64,000 nt of DNA from an uncultured Lachnospira sp. (GTDB lineage Bacteria; Bacillota; Clostridia; Lachnospirales; Lachnospiraceae), in contig CAJUBU010000009.1 in the NCBI GenBank assembly GCA_910585095.1, positions 1-64,000 on the forward strand. The letters run 5' to 3'. The notes beneath the pieces are model-generated. The model searched no databases and was not told the origin of the DNA. It saw nothing but the letters and a program-made list of their open reading frames with translations. The position numbers were made by a program, and so were the translations under genes. Below are positions 8,356-17,358 of the stretch, one piece after another. Numbering within the stretch: the first letter of the stretch is position 1; each line of letters starts with the position of its first letter.

Positions 8356-9690
8356 ATGGGTTATGTTGATGAAGTATTAGAATTGGTTTCTAAGAAAAAT
8401 GAGGGTCAACCTGAATTTTTACAGGCAGTTAATGAAGTTTTGGAGTCTTTAAGACCAGTTGTTGAGGCAAATGAAGACCTTTACAGAAAAAATGCAATTC
8501 TTGAGAGAATTACAGAGCCTGACAGAGTTCTTATGTTTCGTGTGCCTTGGGTAGATGACAAGGGACAAGTACAGGTAAACAGAGGTTATCGTGTACAGTT
8601 TAACAATGCTATTGGACCATACAAGGGTGGTTTAAGATTACATCCATCTGTAAATTTAGGAATTATTAAATTCTTAGGATTTGAGCAGATTTTCAAAAAT
8701 TCTCTTACAAGCCTTCCAATTGGCGGTGGTAAGGGCGGTTCAGACTTTGATCCAAAGGGTAAGTCTGATAGAGAGATTATGGCGTTTTGTCAGAGTTTTA
8801 TGACAGAGCTTTGCAAATATATTGGAGCTGATGTGGATGTTCCTGCTGGAGATATTGGCACAGGCGCAAGAGAAATTGGTTTTATGTTCGGTCAATATAA
8901 GAGAATCAAAGGTATGTTTGAGGGTGTTCTTACAGGAAAAGGTCTTACATATGGCGGTTCGCTTGCAAGAACAGAGGCAACAGGCTATGGACTTCTCTAT
9001 ATTACAGAAGAACTTATGAAATGTCATGGCGAATCAATGGAAGGTAAAACCGTTGTTGTATCAGGTGCTGGTAATGTTGCTATTTATGCTACTCAGAAAG
9101 CACAGCAGATGGGTGCAAAGGTTGTTACTTGTTCTGATTCAACAGGCTGGATTTATGACCCAGAAGGAATTGATGTTGAACTCTTAAAGGAAGTAAAAGA
9201 AGTAAAGAGAGCAAGATTGACAGAGTATGCTGCTGCAAGAAAGAGTGCCGAGTACCATGAAGGTCGCGGCGTATGGCAGATTAAGTGTGATATTGCGCTT
9301 CCATGTGCTACACAAAATGAACTTCTTATTGACGATGCAAAGCAGTTGGTAGCAAATGGCTGTAAGGCTGTATGTGAAGGTGCAAATATGCCTACAACAT
9401 TAGATGCAACAAAGTATCTTCAGGATAATGGCGTATTATTTATATGTGGTAAGGCTGCAAATGCAGGCGGTGTTGCTACATCAGCGCTTGAGATGAGCCA
9501 AAACAGCGAAAGACTTAGCTGGACATTTGAAGAAGTTGATTCTAAGTTACAAAACATTATGGTAAATATTTATCATAACATTGATGAAGCTGCTAAGAAA
9601 TATGGCATGGAAGGCAATTATGTTGCTGGTTCTAACATTGCCGGTTTTGAGAAGGTTGTTGAAGCTATGCTTGCACAGGGCGTTTGCTAA
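8356..9690 (+). CDS. gdhA: NADP-type glutamate dehydrogenase
   Basis: The enzyme interconverts 2-oxoglutarate plus ammonia and glutamate using NAD(P)H in the cytoplasm, and is a main ammonia-assimilation route in gut Clostridia. From ATG 8356 it is 444 residues, the normal length. Family blocks seen are YRVQFNNAIGPYKGGLR, LPIGGGKGGSDFDPKG (substrate Lys), DVPAGDIGTG, the Rossmann loop VVSGAGNVA, and the final CGKAANAGGVATSALEMSQN. The frame is open 16 codons further to an ATG at 8308, but the family start (MGYVDEVLE) and AAAGGG ahead of it favour 8356. It is monocistronic, ending before family A copy 4. Confidence 0.96.
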   Translation: MGYVDEVLELVSKKNEGQPEFLQAVNEVLESLRPVVEANEDLYRKNAILERITEPDRVLMFRVPWVDDKGQVQVNRGYRVQFNNAIGPYKGGLRLHPSVNLGIIKFLGFEQIFKNSLTSLPIGGGKGGSDFDPKGKSDREIMAFCQSFMTELCKYIGADVDVPAGDIGTGAREIGFMFGQYKRIKGMFEGVLTGKGLTYGGSLARTEATGYGLLYITEELMKCHGESMEGKTVVVSGAGNVAIYATQKAQQMGAKVVTCSDSTGWIYDPEGIDVELLKEVKEVKRARLTEYAAARKSAEYHEGRGVWQIKCDIALPCATQNELLIDDAKQLVANGCKAVCEGANMPTTLDATKYLQDNGVLFICGKAANAGGVATSALEMSQNSERLSWTFEEVDSKLQNIMVNIYHNIDEAAKKYGMEGNYVAGSNIAGFEKVVEAMLAQGVC

Positions 9691-9736
9691 TAAATAGCTG
9701 CAATTTGCGGTAAAGTTTAAGAAAATTTTTAAAAAT

Positions 9737-9831
9737 AGACTGCTGCAAAATAAAGGTTTTATTTGAGGAATGAATGGGATAGGTTATCCATGATTCTTTG
9801 CTAAAATACTTTATTTTGCGGCAGTTTTTTT
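9737..9831. terminator. family A-like inverted repeat, copy 4 (gdhA terminator)
   Basis: The arms AGACTGCTGCAAAATAAAG (9737-9755) and CTTTATTTTGCGGCAGTTT (9810-9828) pair almost perfectly and end in seven Ts. The ends match the other family A copies, but the inner part differs. Confidence 0.8.
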
Positions 9832-9894
9832 GTAGTATGGGATAATTGTAATTTTTTGTATTGTTAATTTCTTTTCATATCCGATAAAAACATC

Positions 9895-9923
9895 TTGAAC
9901 ATATTTTTTATATAACTTATAGT
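9895..9923 (+). promoter_or_regulatory. promoter candidate for LytTR/GHKL operon
   Basis: TTGAAC (9895-9900) and TATAGT (9918-9923) are spaced 17 bp, 39 bp before the regulator start. Confidence 0.5.
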
Positions 9924-9961
9924 AAAACCATTAGAAATTGGCATAGAAATGAGGTTTATAA

Positions 9962-10690
9962 ATGATTAAAATAGCTTTATGTGATGATGAGCAGCAATGT
10001 ATAAAGATATTAGAAAAAAATATTATAAAATATTTAAAAGATAGAACTATAATATATGAACTGCACACATATAATTCTGGAACAAAATTGTTGAAATTAC
10101 AAGATGATATTTTGAATTATGATGTAATTTTTTTAGATATTAATATGGAAGATGTCGATGGAATAGAAACTGCAAAAAAAATACGCCAATACAGTGAAGA
10201 AGTACAAATTGTATTTGTGACAGCTTTTATTGACTATTCACTAGAGGGGTATAAAGTAAATGCTGTGCGTTATTTGTTAAAAGATGATGTCAATTTTTGT
10301 CAGCAGGTAAATGAATGTATGGACGAAATTATTGCTCGAATTAATTATACGGTTGTAAAAAAAGAATTTTCCTTTGTTGGCGGTGTAGTAGAATTATCCC
10401 TTGATAATATTGTCTATATAGAAAGCTGTGCGCATAAACTTCAATTTTATGTTATTGGATGTGAGAAGAAAGAATATTCTATGTACTCAAAATTAGGAAT
10501 GATGGAAGAATTACTTAAAGAGTATCATTTTATAAGGATTCATCAAAGTTATTTAGTCAATTATAAATATATTGAATCTATGAGTGAAAACAGTGTTTAT
10601 TTGTCTGTGTGGAATAAAGAGCTGATGATTTCAAGAGAACGTTATGCAAATGCTAGAAAAATGTATATTTTATTGCGAGGTAATTTGTAA
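9962..10690 (+). CDS. LytTR-family response regulator
   Basis: This AgrA/LytR-type transcription factor has a receiver domain (1-120) with the acidic pair in IALCDDE, phospho-acceptor Asp59 in VIFLDINM and switch Lys in RYLLKDD (usually LLKP). A LytTR DNA-binding domain follows (about 140-240) with VYIESCAHKLQFYV and FIRIHQSYLVNYKYIES. Its stop overlaps the kinase start by one base (TAATG), so the two form one unit. LytTR proteins bind paired direct repeats, and such an array lies just ahead of the next operon at 12015-12054, making that operon the likely target. Confidence 0.92.
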   Translation: MIKIALCDDEQQCIKILEKNIIKYLKDRTIIYELHTYNSGTKLLKLQDDILNYDVIFLDINMEDVDGIETAKKIRQYSEEVQIVFVTAFIDYSLEGYKVNAVRYLLKDDVNFCQQVNECMDEIIARINYTVVKKEFSFVGGVVELSLDNIVYIESCAHKLQFYVIGCEKKEYSMYSKLGMMEELLKEYHFIRIHQSYLVNYKYIESMSENSVYLSVWNKELMISRERYANARKMYILLRGNL

Positions 10691-11973
10691 TGTTATATCA
10701 CATTTATCATTTTTTGATTGCAGCTATTGAAATGTTTTGCTGTATGGTATTTTTTGACATATTTTGGGAGAATAAAGAGCATAGGCATAGCGGGAAAAAA
10801 GCATGTATTGTTTTTTGTTTATCTTGTGTAGGGTATATATGTAATATTTTTTTATCATCATTTTATCTTATTAGAAATGTTATTGTAATAATAACAATTA
10901 TAATTGTATTTAAAATATATTATAAATATAATTTTAAAAGAATAGTAATTTTATCATTATCTTATCAAGGGATGGCTATTACAACAAATATTGTTGCATA
11001 TGTTATGATTTATACACTATCAAAAGATGATGGACTTATCGAAAATTATATTATACAAAATGTGTTGTTAATAGTGTTTAGCAAAATTCTTTTATTTTTA
11101 TGTATTATAATTATAAAAAATATATCAAAACAAAATAAAACTGCACTTTTATCAAAAACAGAGTGGATACGATTCTTTCTTTTTCAAATTGTTTTAGTAG
11201 TATTGTTTGCAGTTCTTTTTTCTTTAATACGTTATACAGATAATCAAAAATTAGCAAATAGCTTTTTTATTACAGCAATATGTATAACGGGATTCAATTT
11301 AATGGTATTTTATATGATGAAAAGAGATGAGAGAAAACGTCAAAATATTTTAAGTCAGATGCAAATTCAAAATGAAATAGAAAAATATAATGCCATTTCA
11401 GAAAGTTATAAAAATCAGCAAAAAAAGGTACATGAATTTAAAAATCAGATCATGTGTATTCGTTCATTGCTTAATGATGGAGAGTATGAAGCAGCCCTTC
11501 AATATCTTAATAAAATAAATAAAACTGCCGTACAGCAAGTGCATCGGATTAACACGAATCATGTTATTGTCAATGCTATTATTAATACGAAATATCAAGA
11601 GGCTTGTAATAAAAATATTGTTGTTGTTTTTAAAGGAAATGATTTATCTGACATACGATTAAAAAATGAAGATATAGTAATTATTTTATCCAATCTTTTA
11701 AATAATGCAATAGAAGCATGTGAACAATGTAAAAAAAGTAGGAAAATAAAAATAAATATAAAACAAAATAAAAAAGAGTTGATTATTTCCGTAAAAAATA
11801 CATATGAGCAAACATTATTGATTGAAAATGGAGAATATAAGACAACAAAAGAAAAAGATGGACATGGAATTGGAATAAAAAATGTTATTCAAACAGTTGA
11901 AAAATATCATGGTGAATATGCGATTTACCATGATGATAATGAATTTCAATTTTCAATTATTATACCAATATAA
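10690..11973 (+). CDS. GHKL-domain sensor histidine kinase (AgrC-like)
   Basis: This is the membrane sensor partner of the preceding regulator, 427 residues. The first about 215 residues form six or so membrane helices, as in AgrC-type peptide sensors. A coiled linker then leads to the phospho-acceptor block KKVHEFKNQIMCIRSLL, and the GHKL ATPase domain has the N box (LLNNAIEACEQC) and G box (DGHGIGIKNVI). The ligand is probably extracellular, perhaps a peptide or cell-envelope stress, but no peptide precursor gene is visible nearby. The downstream ABC operon may be its output. Confidence 0.9.
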   Translation: MLYHIYHFLIAAIEMFCCMVFFDIFWENKEHRHSGKKACIVFCLSCVGYICNIFLSSFYLIRNVIVIITIIIVFKIYYKYNFKRIVILSLSYQGMAITTNIVAYVMIYTLSKDDGLIENYIIQNVLLIVFSKILLFLCIIIIKNISKQNKTALLSKTEWIRFFLFQIVLVVLFAVLFSLIRYTDNQKLANSFFITAICITGFNLMVFYMMKRDERKRQNILSQMQIQNEIEKYNAISESYKNQQKKVHEFKNQIMCIRSLLNDGEYEAALQYLNKINKTAVQQVHRINTNHVIVNAIINTKYQEACNKNIVVVFKGNDLSDIRLKNEDIVIILSNLLNNAIEACEQCKKSRKIKINIKQNKKELIISVKNTYEQTLLIENGEYKTTKEKDGHGIGIKNVIQTVEKYHGEYAIYHDDNEFQFSIIIPI

Positions 11974-11981
11974 AAATTTTT

Positions 11982-12054
11982 CTGTTAAAATTTGAAAATC
12001 TTTTTATTTATTATCTACTAAATTTGTAAAAATCCTGCTAAATTTGCAAAAGCT
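11982..12054 (+). promoter_or_regulatory. candidate LytTR operator: tandem 20-bp direct repeats
   Basis: Two adjacent repeats of the form CTnCTAAATTTGnAAAA lie at 12015-12034 and 12035-12054, exactly 20 bp (two helical turns) apart. A weaker third copy lies at 11982-12001. They end next to the -35 of the ABC operon promoter, the usual place for an activating LytTR regulator to bind. Confidence 0.65.
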
Positions 12055-12110
12055 CTTGTCTTTATTTTTGACCTTGTTATGATGAAATTGACAATAAAAA
12101 TAAAGACAAG
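12055..12110 (+). promoter_or_regulatory. ABC operon promoter overlapped by a perfect 15-bp inverted repeat
   Basis: CTTGTCTTTATTTTT (12055-12069) is the exact reverse complement of 12096-12110. A promoter TTGTCT (12056-12061), 16 bp, TATGAT (12078-12083) lies within it. The right arm ends at the ribosome site AAGGAGG. It could be a second operator or an RNA hairpin that hides the ribosome site. Confidence 0.6.
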
Positions 12111-12122
12111 GAGGTTGTGATA

Positions 12123-13298
12123 ATGTTCTATGAAATTAGAAAAATTATTTCCAAAAAAGGATTGATTTTATGGGGATTTTTTCTTTTATTAAGTTCGCTG
12201 ATAATACCAATGTATCATACTTATACTTATCGCAAAACAAATGCCCAATATTATCAAAATATGGAAACATTGCATCAAGAAATATGGAATGATTATAAAG
12301 GAAAAGGAAGTATTGGGAGAATTTCAAGAAAACTTGAAAAAGAAGGAATAACAGGGAAAAGTGCTTTAGATGATTATATGTATTATCTCTGTAAAAAAAG
12401 TGCCAGAGAAACAGGAAAATCAACACGTTATTATTTTGATTTTAATATGGAAAATCATTCTCTTTTAGGACTTGAAAAAGCGTTAAATGAAATAAAGGAT
12501 ACAGAAAGCTACACATATCAAAACACATTAAGAGAAAAAAATATGATGGAAAGCTGTAATCTTGAATATATCAATACAGATTTTTGGAATCGGTATGATG
12601 CGTATGAAACGGCAATTGTTGTTATTATTTTTTTATTTATGATATTTATTTTAGCAGGAATTTATACAAAAGAGCGTTTGGATAATATGAATTATATTCT
12701 ATGTACAGCAAAAGTTCGTAAGTTTCGCATTATAGCAGATAAATGGTTGGCAGGAGGCTTGTTTGGAATAGGAAGTATTATTATTGCTAATGTGAATTTA
12801 ATGATTGCCTTTATTTTTTATGGAGGAAATGGAGGTTACAATGCAGATATTGTTAATCTTGGGGTTGGATTCGTATATAGTCCATATAATATTGCCATTT
12901 GGCAATATATGCTGTTAAAAATAGTATTTCAAAGTATTGGAATTGTATTTATCGTTGTGTTTGTAGAGTATTTATCCTTGCGGTCTGAATATCGGTATCC
13001 CATTGTCTTATATGGCAGCTTATTATTTTTTCCACAGTTTGTCAGCTATCTTGTAATATTGAATAGAGAATCTTTTAAAATAGTTGATATATTCTATGAT
13101 TGGTCGCTTTTGGCAGCAGTTCATCCAGAACATGCTTTTTATAAATATCATACGTTTAATATTGTTGGCATACCTGTGGATTATAATGTGGTCTATATTT
13201 TAGTGATGATAAGTCTTATTGTGTTTATAGGAATTTTAACTGTAAGAAAATATCATCAATATATTGCAAATATCTATTTGACTAGGGGGAGAAGATAA
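12123..13298 (+). CDS. ABC transporter membrane protein (permease 1)
   Basis: The 391-residue membrane subunit has one N-terminal helix, a long extracellular loop (about residues 40-165) and about five C-terminal helices. This layout is seen in ABC-2-like export permeases that handle antimicrobial peptides or lipids. The start is taken at ATG 12123, 8 bp after AAGGAGG, rather than the GTG at 12117. It is clearly paralogous to the permease at 14216: both begin MxYEx+K, share YIxTDF/YxT-type patches and a YSPYNI/YCPYNI motif before a helix. It is encoded 2 bp before the ATPase. The substrate is unknown. Confidence 0.8.
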   Translation: MFYEIRKIISKKGLILWGFFLLLSSLIIPMYHTYTYRKTNAQYYQNMETLHQEIWNDYKGKGSIGRISRKLEKEGITGKSALDDYMYYLCKKSARETGKSTRYYFDFNMENHSLLGLEKALNEIKDTESYTYQNTLREKNMMESCNLEYINTDFWNRYDAYETAIVVIIFLFMIFILAGIYTKERLDNMNYILCTAKVRKFRIIADKWLAGGLFGIGSIIIANVNLMIAFIFYGGNGGYNADIVNLGVGFVYSPYNIAIWQYMLLKIVFQSIGIVFIVVFVEYLSLRSEYRYPIVLYGSLLFFPQFVSYLVILNRESFKIVDIFYDWSLLAAVHPEHAFYKYHTFNIVGIPVDYNVVYILVMISLIVFIGILTVRKYHQYIANIYLTRGRR

Positions 13299-13300
13299 AT

Positions 13301-14167
13301 ATGAAAATAAAGTTTGATAATATAAATGTAAGTTATGGAAAATTAAAAGCATTGCAAGAATTTACATATGAATTTACAGATGGAGTATATGGACTAATTG
13401 GAGAAAATGGCGCGGGAAAAACGACATTGATGAATGTAATGGCAGGTATATTTTGTCCAGATGGTGGAGAGATTTTTTTAAATGATAATCCAATAAAAGC
13501 CGATGTAAAGGAATATTTAAAAGAAATAGGGTATCTTCCGCAAGTTAATCCAATATATCCTAATTTTACAGTATATGAATATATGAAATATGTGAGTTAT
13601 TTAAAATGTATAAAATCAAAAAATGAGAAAGAAATAAATCATCTGTTGGAATTAGTTCATCTTGAAGATAAGAAAAATGCAAAATGTAAAATGCTTTCAG
13701 GCGGTATGAAAAGGCGGTTGGGTATTGCTCAGGCGTTGATTGGGAATCCACAGTTTTTAATATTGGATGAGCCAACAGCAGGAGTTGATGTGATGGAGCG
13801 TGTAAAGTTTAGAAATATTATCGCAAGTCTTGGAAAAGACCGTACCATTTTATTTTCAACACATATGATTAGTGATGTTGAACGAATTGCAAATCAAATT
13901 ATTTTTTTGAGTAAAGGAAAAATTGTGTGCAGTGGTGAGATAAATGAACTTATAAAACGGATTGAGGGAAATGTTTGGGAGGCAGAAGTGAAACAGTTGG
14001 ATTATGAGAAAATTGTCAGCATATGTGGGGAAAAGAGAGTTACGAATGTCAATGTACAAAAGTATGTTTTTAAAGTGCGCTATGTGTATTATGAGCCAAT
14101 TGTTGACAATGCAAAATCGGTGTATCCATCTGTTGAAGAAGTCTATGCAGATATTATGAGCGAGTAA
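13301..14167 (+). CDS. ABC transporter ATP-binding protein
   Basis: This 288-residue ATPase energises the two flanking permeases. It shows Walker A GENGAGKTT, Q-loop (YLPQVNPIYP), signature LSGGMKRRLGIAQAL, Walker B FLILDEPTAGVD and the H-loop in FSTHMISD. It is closest in type to the bacteriocin-immunity and drug-export (BcrA/CcmA-like) ATPases. The C-terminal about 70 residues form a separate small domain. The permease-ATPase-permease order next to a LytTR/GHKL pair fits an induced self-protection or peptide-export module, which is inference. Confidence 0.92.
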   Translation: MKIKFDNINVSYGKLKALQEFTYEFTDGVYGLIGENGAGKTTLMNVMAGIFCPDGGEIFLNDNPIKADVKEYLKEIGYLPQVNPIYPNFTVYEYMKYVSYLKCIKSKNEKEINHLLELVHLEDKKNAKCKMLSGGMKRRLGIAQALIGNPQFLILDEPTAGVDVMERVKFRNIIASLGKDRTILFSTHMISDVERIANQIIFLSKGKIVCSGEINELIKRIEGNVWEAEVKQLDYEKIVSICGEKRVTNVNVQKYVFKVRYVYYEPIVDNAKSVYPSVEEVYADIMSE

Positions 14168-14215
14168 GATAAAAAACTAGAAATTTTACGCTATGCTTTG
14201 AAATGGAGGATTGAA

Positions 14216-15391
14216 ATGTATTATGAATTGAAAAAAAGTATTAAAAAGCCTCACATTATTTTTTTAGTACTATTTTTTGTAATATGGGGATTGATATTGC
14301 CCAGTTTTTTAACTTGGCAATATTGGCATGTTAATTTAAATGCTGGTTATGAAAAAAAGAGTGATGTTGTTTGTCATATTGAAGACTTAGGATTTAATAG
14401 TATGCAGGATAACTCCCAAATGGTAAAGTTACAGCAAGAAGAATATGCTTATTTAACAGAGAGTGAAATTCCATCATTTTTAGTAGAATTTTTTTATGAA
14501 TCAGCATTCAATAAAATATCGATAACGAATATTGCACAAGCTTATTATACATATGGAATATCACAGATGCCAATAAGAAAATTATTAGACAGCGGCAAAC
14601 CGCGTTCATTGAGAAAAGTGCAAAAAATGATGGAAGAAAATCAGAGCAATATTTATAAAAAACAATTAGAAATGCTTAAATCGGTGGGAAAACCACAAAT
14701 TGAATATACAACATTTATCCAATATTACGAAACATTTACAAGTATTTCAATGATTGTTGTTATTACTTTTTTATTATTGATTTTTAGCAATACAGGCTCA
14801 CAGGAATATACGTCAAAAATGAATTTAATTTTGTATAGTTCGCCTATTAATAAAAGAAAAATTTTTGTCAATAAAATAACTTTGATTATAATATTTGGCA
14901 GTGTTGCTACATTTTTGCTGGATTTATGCCATTTTGTGATTTTTTTTGTCGCTGGATATGGTGAAAATTTAGATATAAAATTAAATAGCATGTCTTTGGA
15001 TTTTGTCTATTGTCCTTATAATATCAATGTGTTTCAGTATTTTATATTAAAGTTTATTTTTCAGCAAATAACAATCATTGTCGTTGCAGCAGCTCTTGTT
15101 TTTTTTTCAATGAGATGGAAATCTTCAATTATAACGATTGCCATAGTGGGAATTGCCACGGTTGGCGGATATTCACTGGCACTTATGGAACTTGATAGAA
15201 CAGTCTTTGTGCGATATTCGTTGGGAGCTGGTATGAGTCCAAGCTTTATTTTTAAAGATTATTATGCTTTAGGAATTGGAGATTGTGTTATTTTATATCC
15301 AATTTTGTATATTAGCTGGCTTTTTATTCTCTTTTTTCTTTGTGTATGGCGATTATTTGCACTTGCAAAAGGCAAAAAAAGCAGTGTTTAA
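14216..15391 (+). CDS. ABC transporter membrane protein (permease 2)
   Basis: A second 391-residue permease, paralogous to permease 1, has the same plan: one N-terminal helix, a large extracellular loop to about residue 165, then five or six helices with the shared VYCPYNINVFQY motif. The ATG at 14216 follows GGAGG with 7 bp spacing. The frame also opens at ATG 14198, but that would put the ribosome site inside the gene. The two permeases probably form a heterodimer with the ATPase. Sequence drift suggests an old duplication. Confidence 0.8.
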   Translation: MYYELKKSIKKPHIIFLVLFFVIWGLILPSFLTWQYWHVNLNAGYEKKSDVVCHIEDLGFNSMQDNSQMVKLQQEEYAYLTESEIPSFLVEFFYESAFNKISITNIAQAYYTYGISQMPIRKLLDSGKPRSLRKVQKMMEENQSNIYKKQLEMLKSVGKPQIEYTTFIQYYETFTSISMIVVITFLLLIFSNTGSQEYTSKMNLILYSSPINKRKIFVNKITLIIIFGSVATFLLDLCHFVIFFVAGYGENLDIKLNSMSLDFVYCPYNINVFQYFILKFIFQQITIIVVAAALVFFSMRWKSSIITIAIVGIATVGGYSLALMELDRTVFVRYSLGAGMSPSFIFKDYYALGIGDCVILYPILYISWLFILFFLCVWRLFALAKGKKSSV

Positions 15392-15521
15392 ATGGGTCTA
15401 ATTGCTTTATAATTTTTAAATTTATTTAATAATTGTCTGGCGTTGTATAAATGGTAATTCTGTGTTAAAATAAAGCACATTGTTAAGTAGCAATTATTAA
15501 GGATTAACAAAACATAGAGAT

Positions 15522-15814
15522 GTGACGTACTCCCACTACTTAAGAAGTGAGGGCTTCTTGCTCAAGGATACTAACGTATCCAGTATCAACGAGCTAACCC
15601 CGTTTGCTCAACGGTTCTCATGAATGACGTTCAATTCGTATCTTGGATATTTTACGCACAGAAGGAGCTTGGTTTTCGCATATGATTGATATATCCAGTT
15701 ATCAATGTACTAATCATTGTGTTTCGTATAACAGAGATTTAGGAAAATTGCAAGAAGGACGCAATTTATCTGTCCACCTAAGAGGTGGGAGACTTCTTGC
15801 TGAAAAAAGTTAAA
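15522..15814 (+). mobile_element. tnpB-less IS200/IS605-like element (family C, copy 1)
   Basis: A 293-bp non-coding element is bounded by hairpins. The left one pairs CTCCCACTACTT (15530-15541) with AAGAAGTGAGGG (15542-15553); the right one pairs TCCACCT (15773-15779) with AGGTGGGA (15783-15790), followed by GACTTCTTGCTGAAAAAAG. An internal echo (TATCCAGTATCAACGAGC near 15577, TATCCAGTTATCAATG near 15691) hints at two fused half-elements. Such ends are typical of IS200/IS605 right ends and TnpB-associated RNAs. No transposase or tnpB remnant is readable. It stops directly before the ribosome site of the next gene. Confidence 0.6.
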
Positions 15815-15824
15815 TGGAGGGTAT

Positions 15825-17354
15825 ATGCCATATATATTTGATGGAATTCGCTATATGAGTGATGATGAACTAAAGATAGAAATTGCATTGTTGAAAAAAA
15901 TTAATTTTACCAATGTTGCAAAGTCGGTAGGCAACAGAGCATTAGGCACAGTGGCGGACATCACGAATTCATTGATAAAATCATTTTCTAAGGATTCCAG
16001 TTGGGATTATAAGGCGCTTGAAGTGGCAGATATGGTAAAAAAAGAGGTTGATTTGCTCAAAAATATGTCAAGACCACTGTTAATGTTGGAATTAAAACGT
16101 CAGATAGCAGTAAAATGCGGTGTGTCTTCCGACGAAGCAGAACTCGTCAGTGATAAATATTTATCGGTTTTGATGTGTAAGGAAGCTGCAAAATTGTATA
16201 ATATTGAAAAATATTCAACAATTGCTTATAAAATTGAACAAATACGCATACAATATAATACAGATTTTTACAATTCGCTTCATTCTAAGATGATAAATCA
16301 GGATAAAGAGCAGATTCAGGTTTGGGATAAAAAAATACAGCAGCGATTGGATGCCATATCCATTGAGGACAAGCGTGAATTACAAAGCAAGTTATTTCCA
16401 AAAGAATTTTCAGGCAGAGGGATTGGCAGAATTTTAAGAACAGAACGGGGAACAAAATATTTGTCAATGGCAGTGCCTATTATAGGGTTAGAAGGATTTG
16501 ATTACATATCAGCATATGTAGGGGCGGCAATTCACTCTATTATGAGTTTTACAAAGATATCACAATCTGTTATAGCGCAGATTATATGGAGAGCAGCTTC
16601 GCTGTATCCTATTAATTTTGCTGTTGATATTCATATGCTGCCATCTTATATACCTAGTGAAGAAAAGGGTCAGTCTGATACAATGGAGATTCAGTTTAGA
16701 CAATTATTGAAAAAGCGTGTAGCGCTTGAAAAAGAAATTGCAAAATTAAAAGATATAACAGATAAAAATGAGGAGCAAATTAATGTAATTAATGAAAAAT
16801 TATCTGTGAGTAATAAAGAATTAGAAGAATTGCAGGAAAAATATCAAAAATTAGAGAAACAAAAGACAGAATATATCAATGGCAAACATACAGAATATGA
16901 CACAAAAAGATATTATTCTGAGGTGAATGAAACAAACAGACAAATAACAAATGATGAGGCTTCTATATCAAAACAGGAACGAAAACTTTATGAATTAAGA
17001 AAAAAACAGGAAGAATTAATAAAAGAATTGCAAGCAAAGAAAGCCGATTTAGTAGATATAAGAGTTCAGACTGATACAGAGCTTGTCACACTTTCAAAGA
17101 AAATAAAAGATGCATGGAATAAAATATTTACAAAATTTACATTTGCAGATGATATATATGGACAAGTATCCATTACATTTATGCGTGATGATAGATTAAA
17201 GCTTGAAGAAATGTTATATGAAATTATGTTAAATGGAGAAATTGATGCATATGACAGTAAGGCGGGAATTGTGTTGTGTCTTGTGACAAATAATGTGGTT
17301 GCTCAAATTTGCCATGAGGGGAATCATATAACTTCCATTGAAAGGCATGTGTAA
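15825..17354 (+). CDS. hypothetical protein with long C-terminal coiled coil
   Basis: I do not recognise this 509-residue protein with confidence. The N-terminal about 290 residues are helical, with a mildly hydrophobic stretch (about 210-255, YLSMAVPIIGLEGFDYIS) that might touch a membrane. Residues about 285-410 form a strong Lys/Glu-rich coiled coil, and a small mixed domain ends the chain. Weak resemblance of the first half to YaaW-type proteins is possible but unproved. The start has a good GGAGGG directly after the mobile element. The stop overlaps the folC region, so the two are probably co-transcribed. Confidence 0.65.
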   Translation: MPYIFDGIRYMSDDELKIEIALLKKINFTNVAKSVGNRALGTVADITNSLIKSFSKDSSWDYKALEVADMVKKEVDLLKNMSRPLLMLELKRQIAVKCGVSSDEAELVSDKYLSVLMCKEAAKLYNIEKYSTIAYKIEQIRIQYNTDFYNSLHSKMINQDKEQIQVWDKKIQQRLDAISIEDKRELQSKLFPKEFSGRGIGRILRTERGTKYLSMAVPIIGLEGFDYISAYVGAAIHSIMSFTKISQSVIAQIIWRAASLYPINFAVDIHMLPSYIPSEEKGQSDTMEIQFRQLLKKRVALEKEIAKLKDITDKNEEQINVINEKLSVSNKELEELQEKYQKLEKQKTEYINGKHTEYDTKRYYSEVNETNRQITNDEASISKQERKLYELRKKQEELIKELQAKKADLVDIRVQTDTELVTLSKKIKDAWNKIFTKFTFADDIYGQVSITFMRDDRLKLEEMLYEIMLNGEIDAYDSKAGIVLCLVTNNVVAQICHEGNHITSIERHV

Positions 17355-17358
17355 GTGT

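Noticed and set aside
15391..15824. TnpB or TnpA remnant in the hairpin element
   Set aside because: All frames are broken by stops and no conserved transposase motif could be read.
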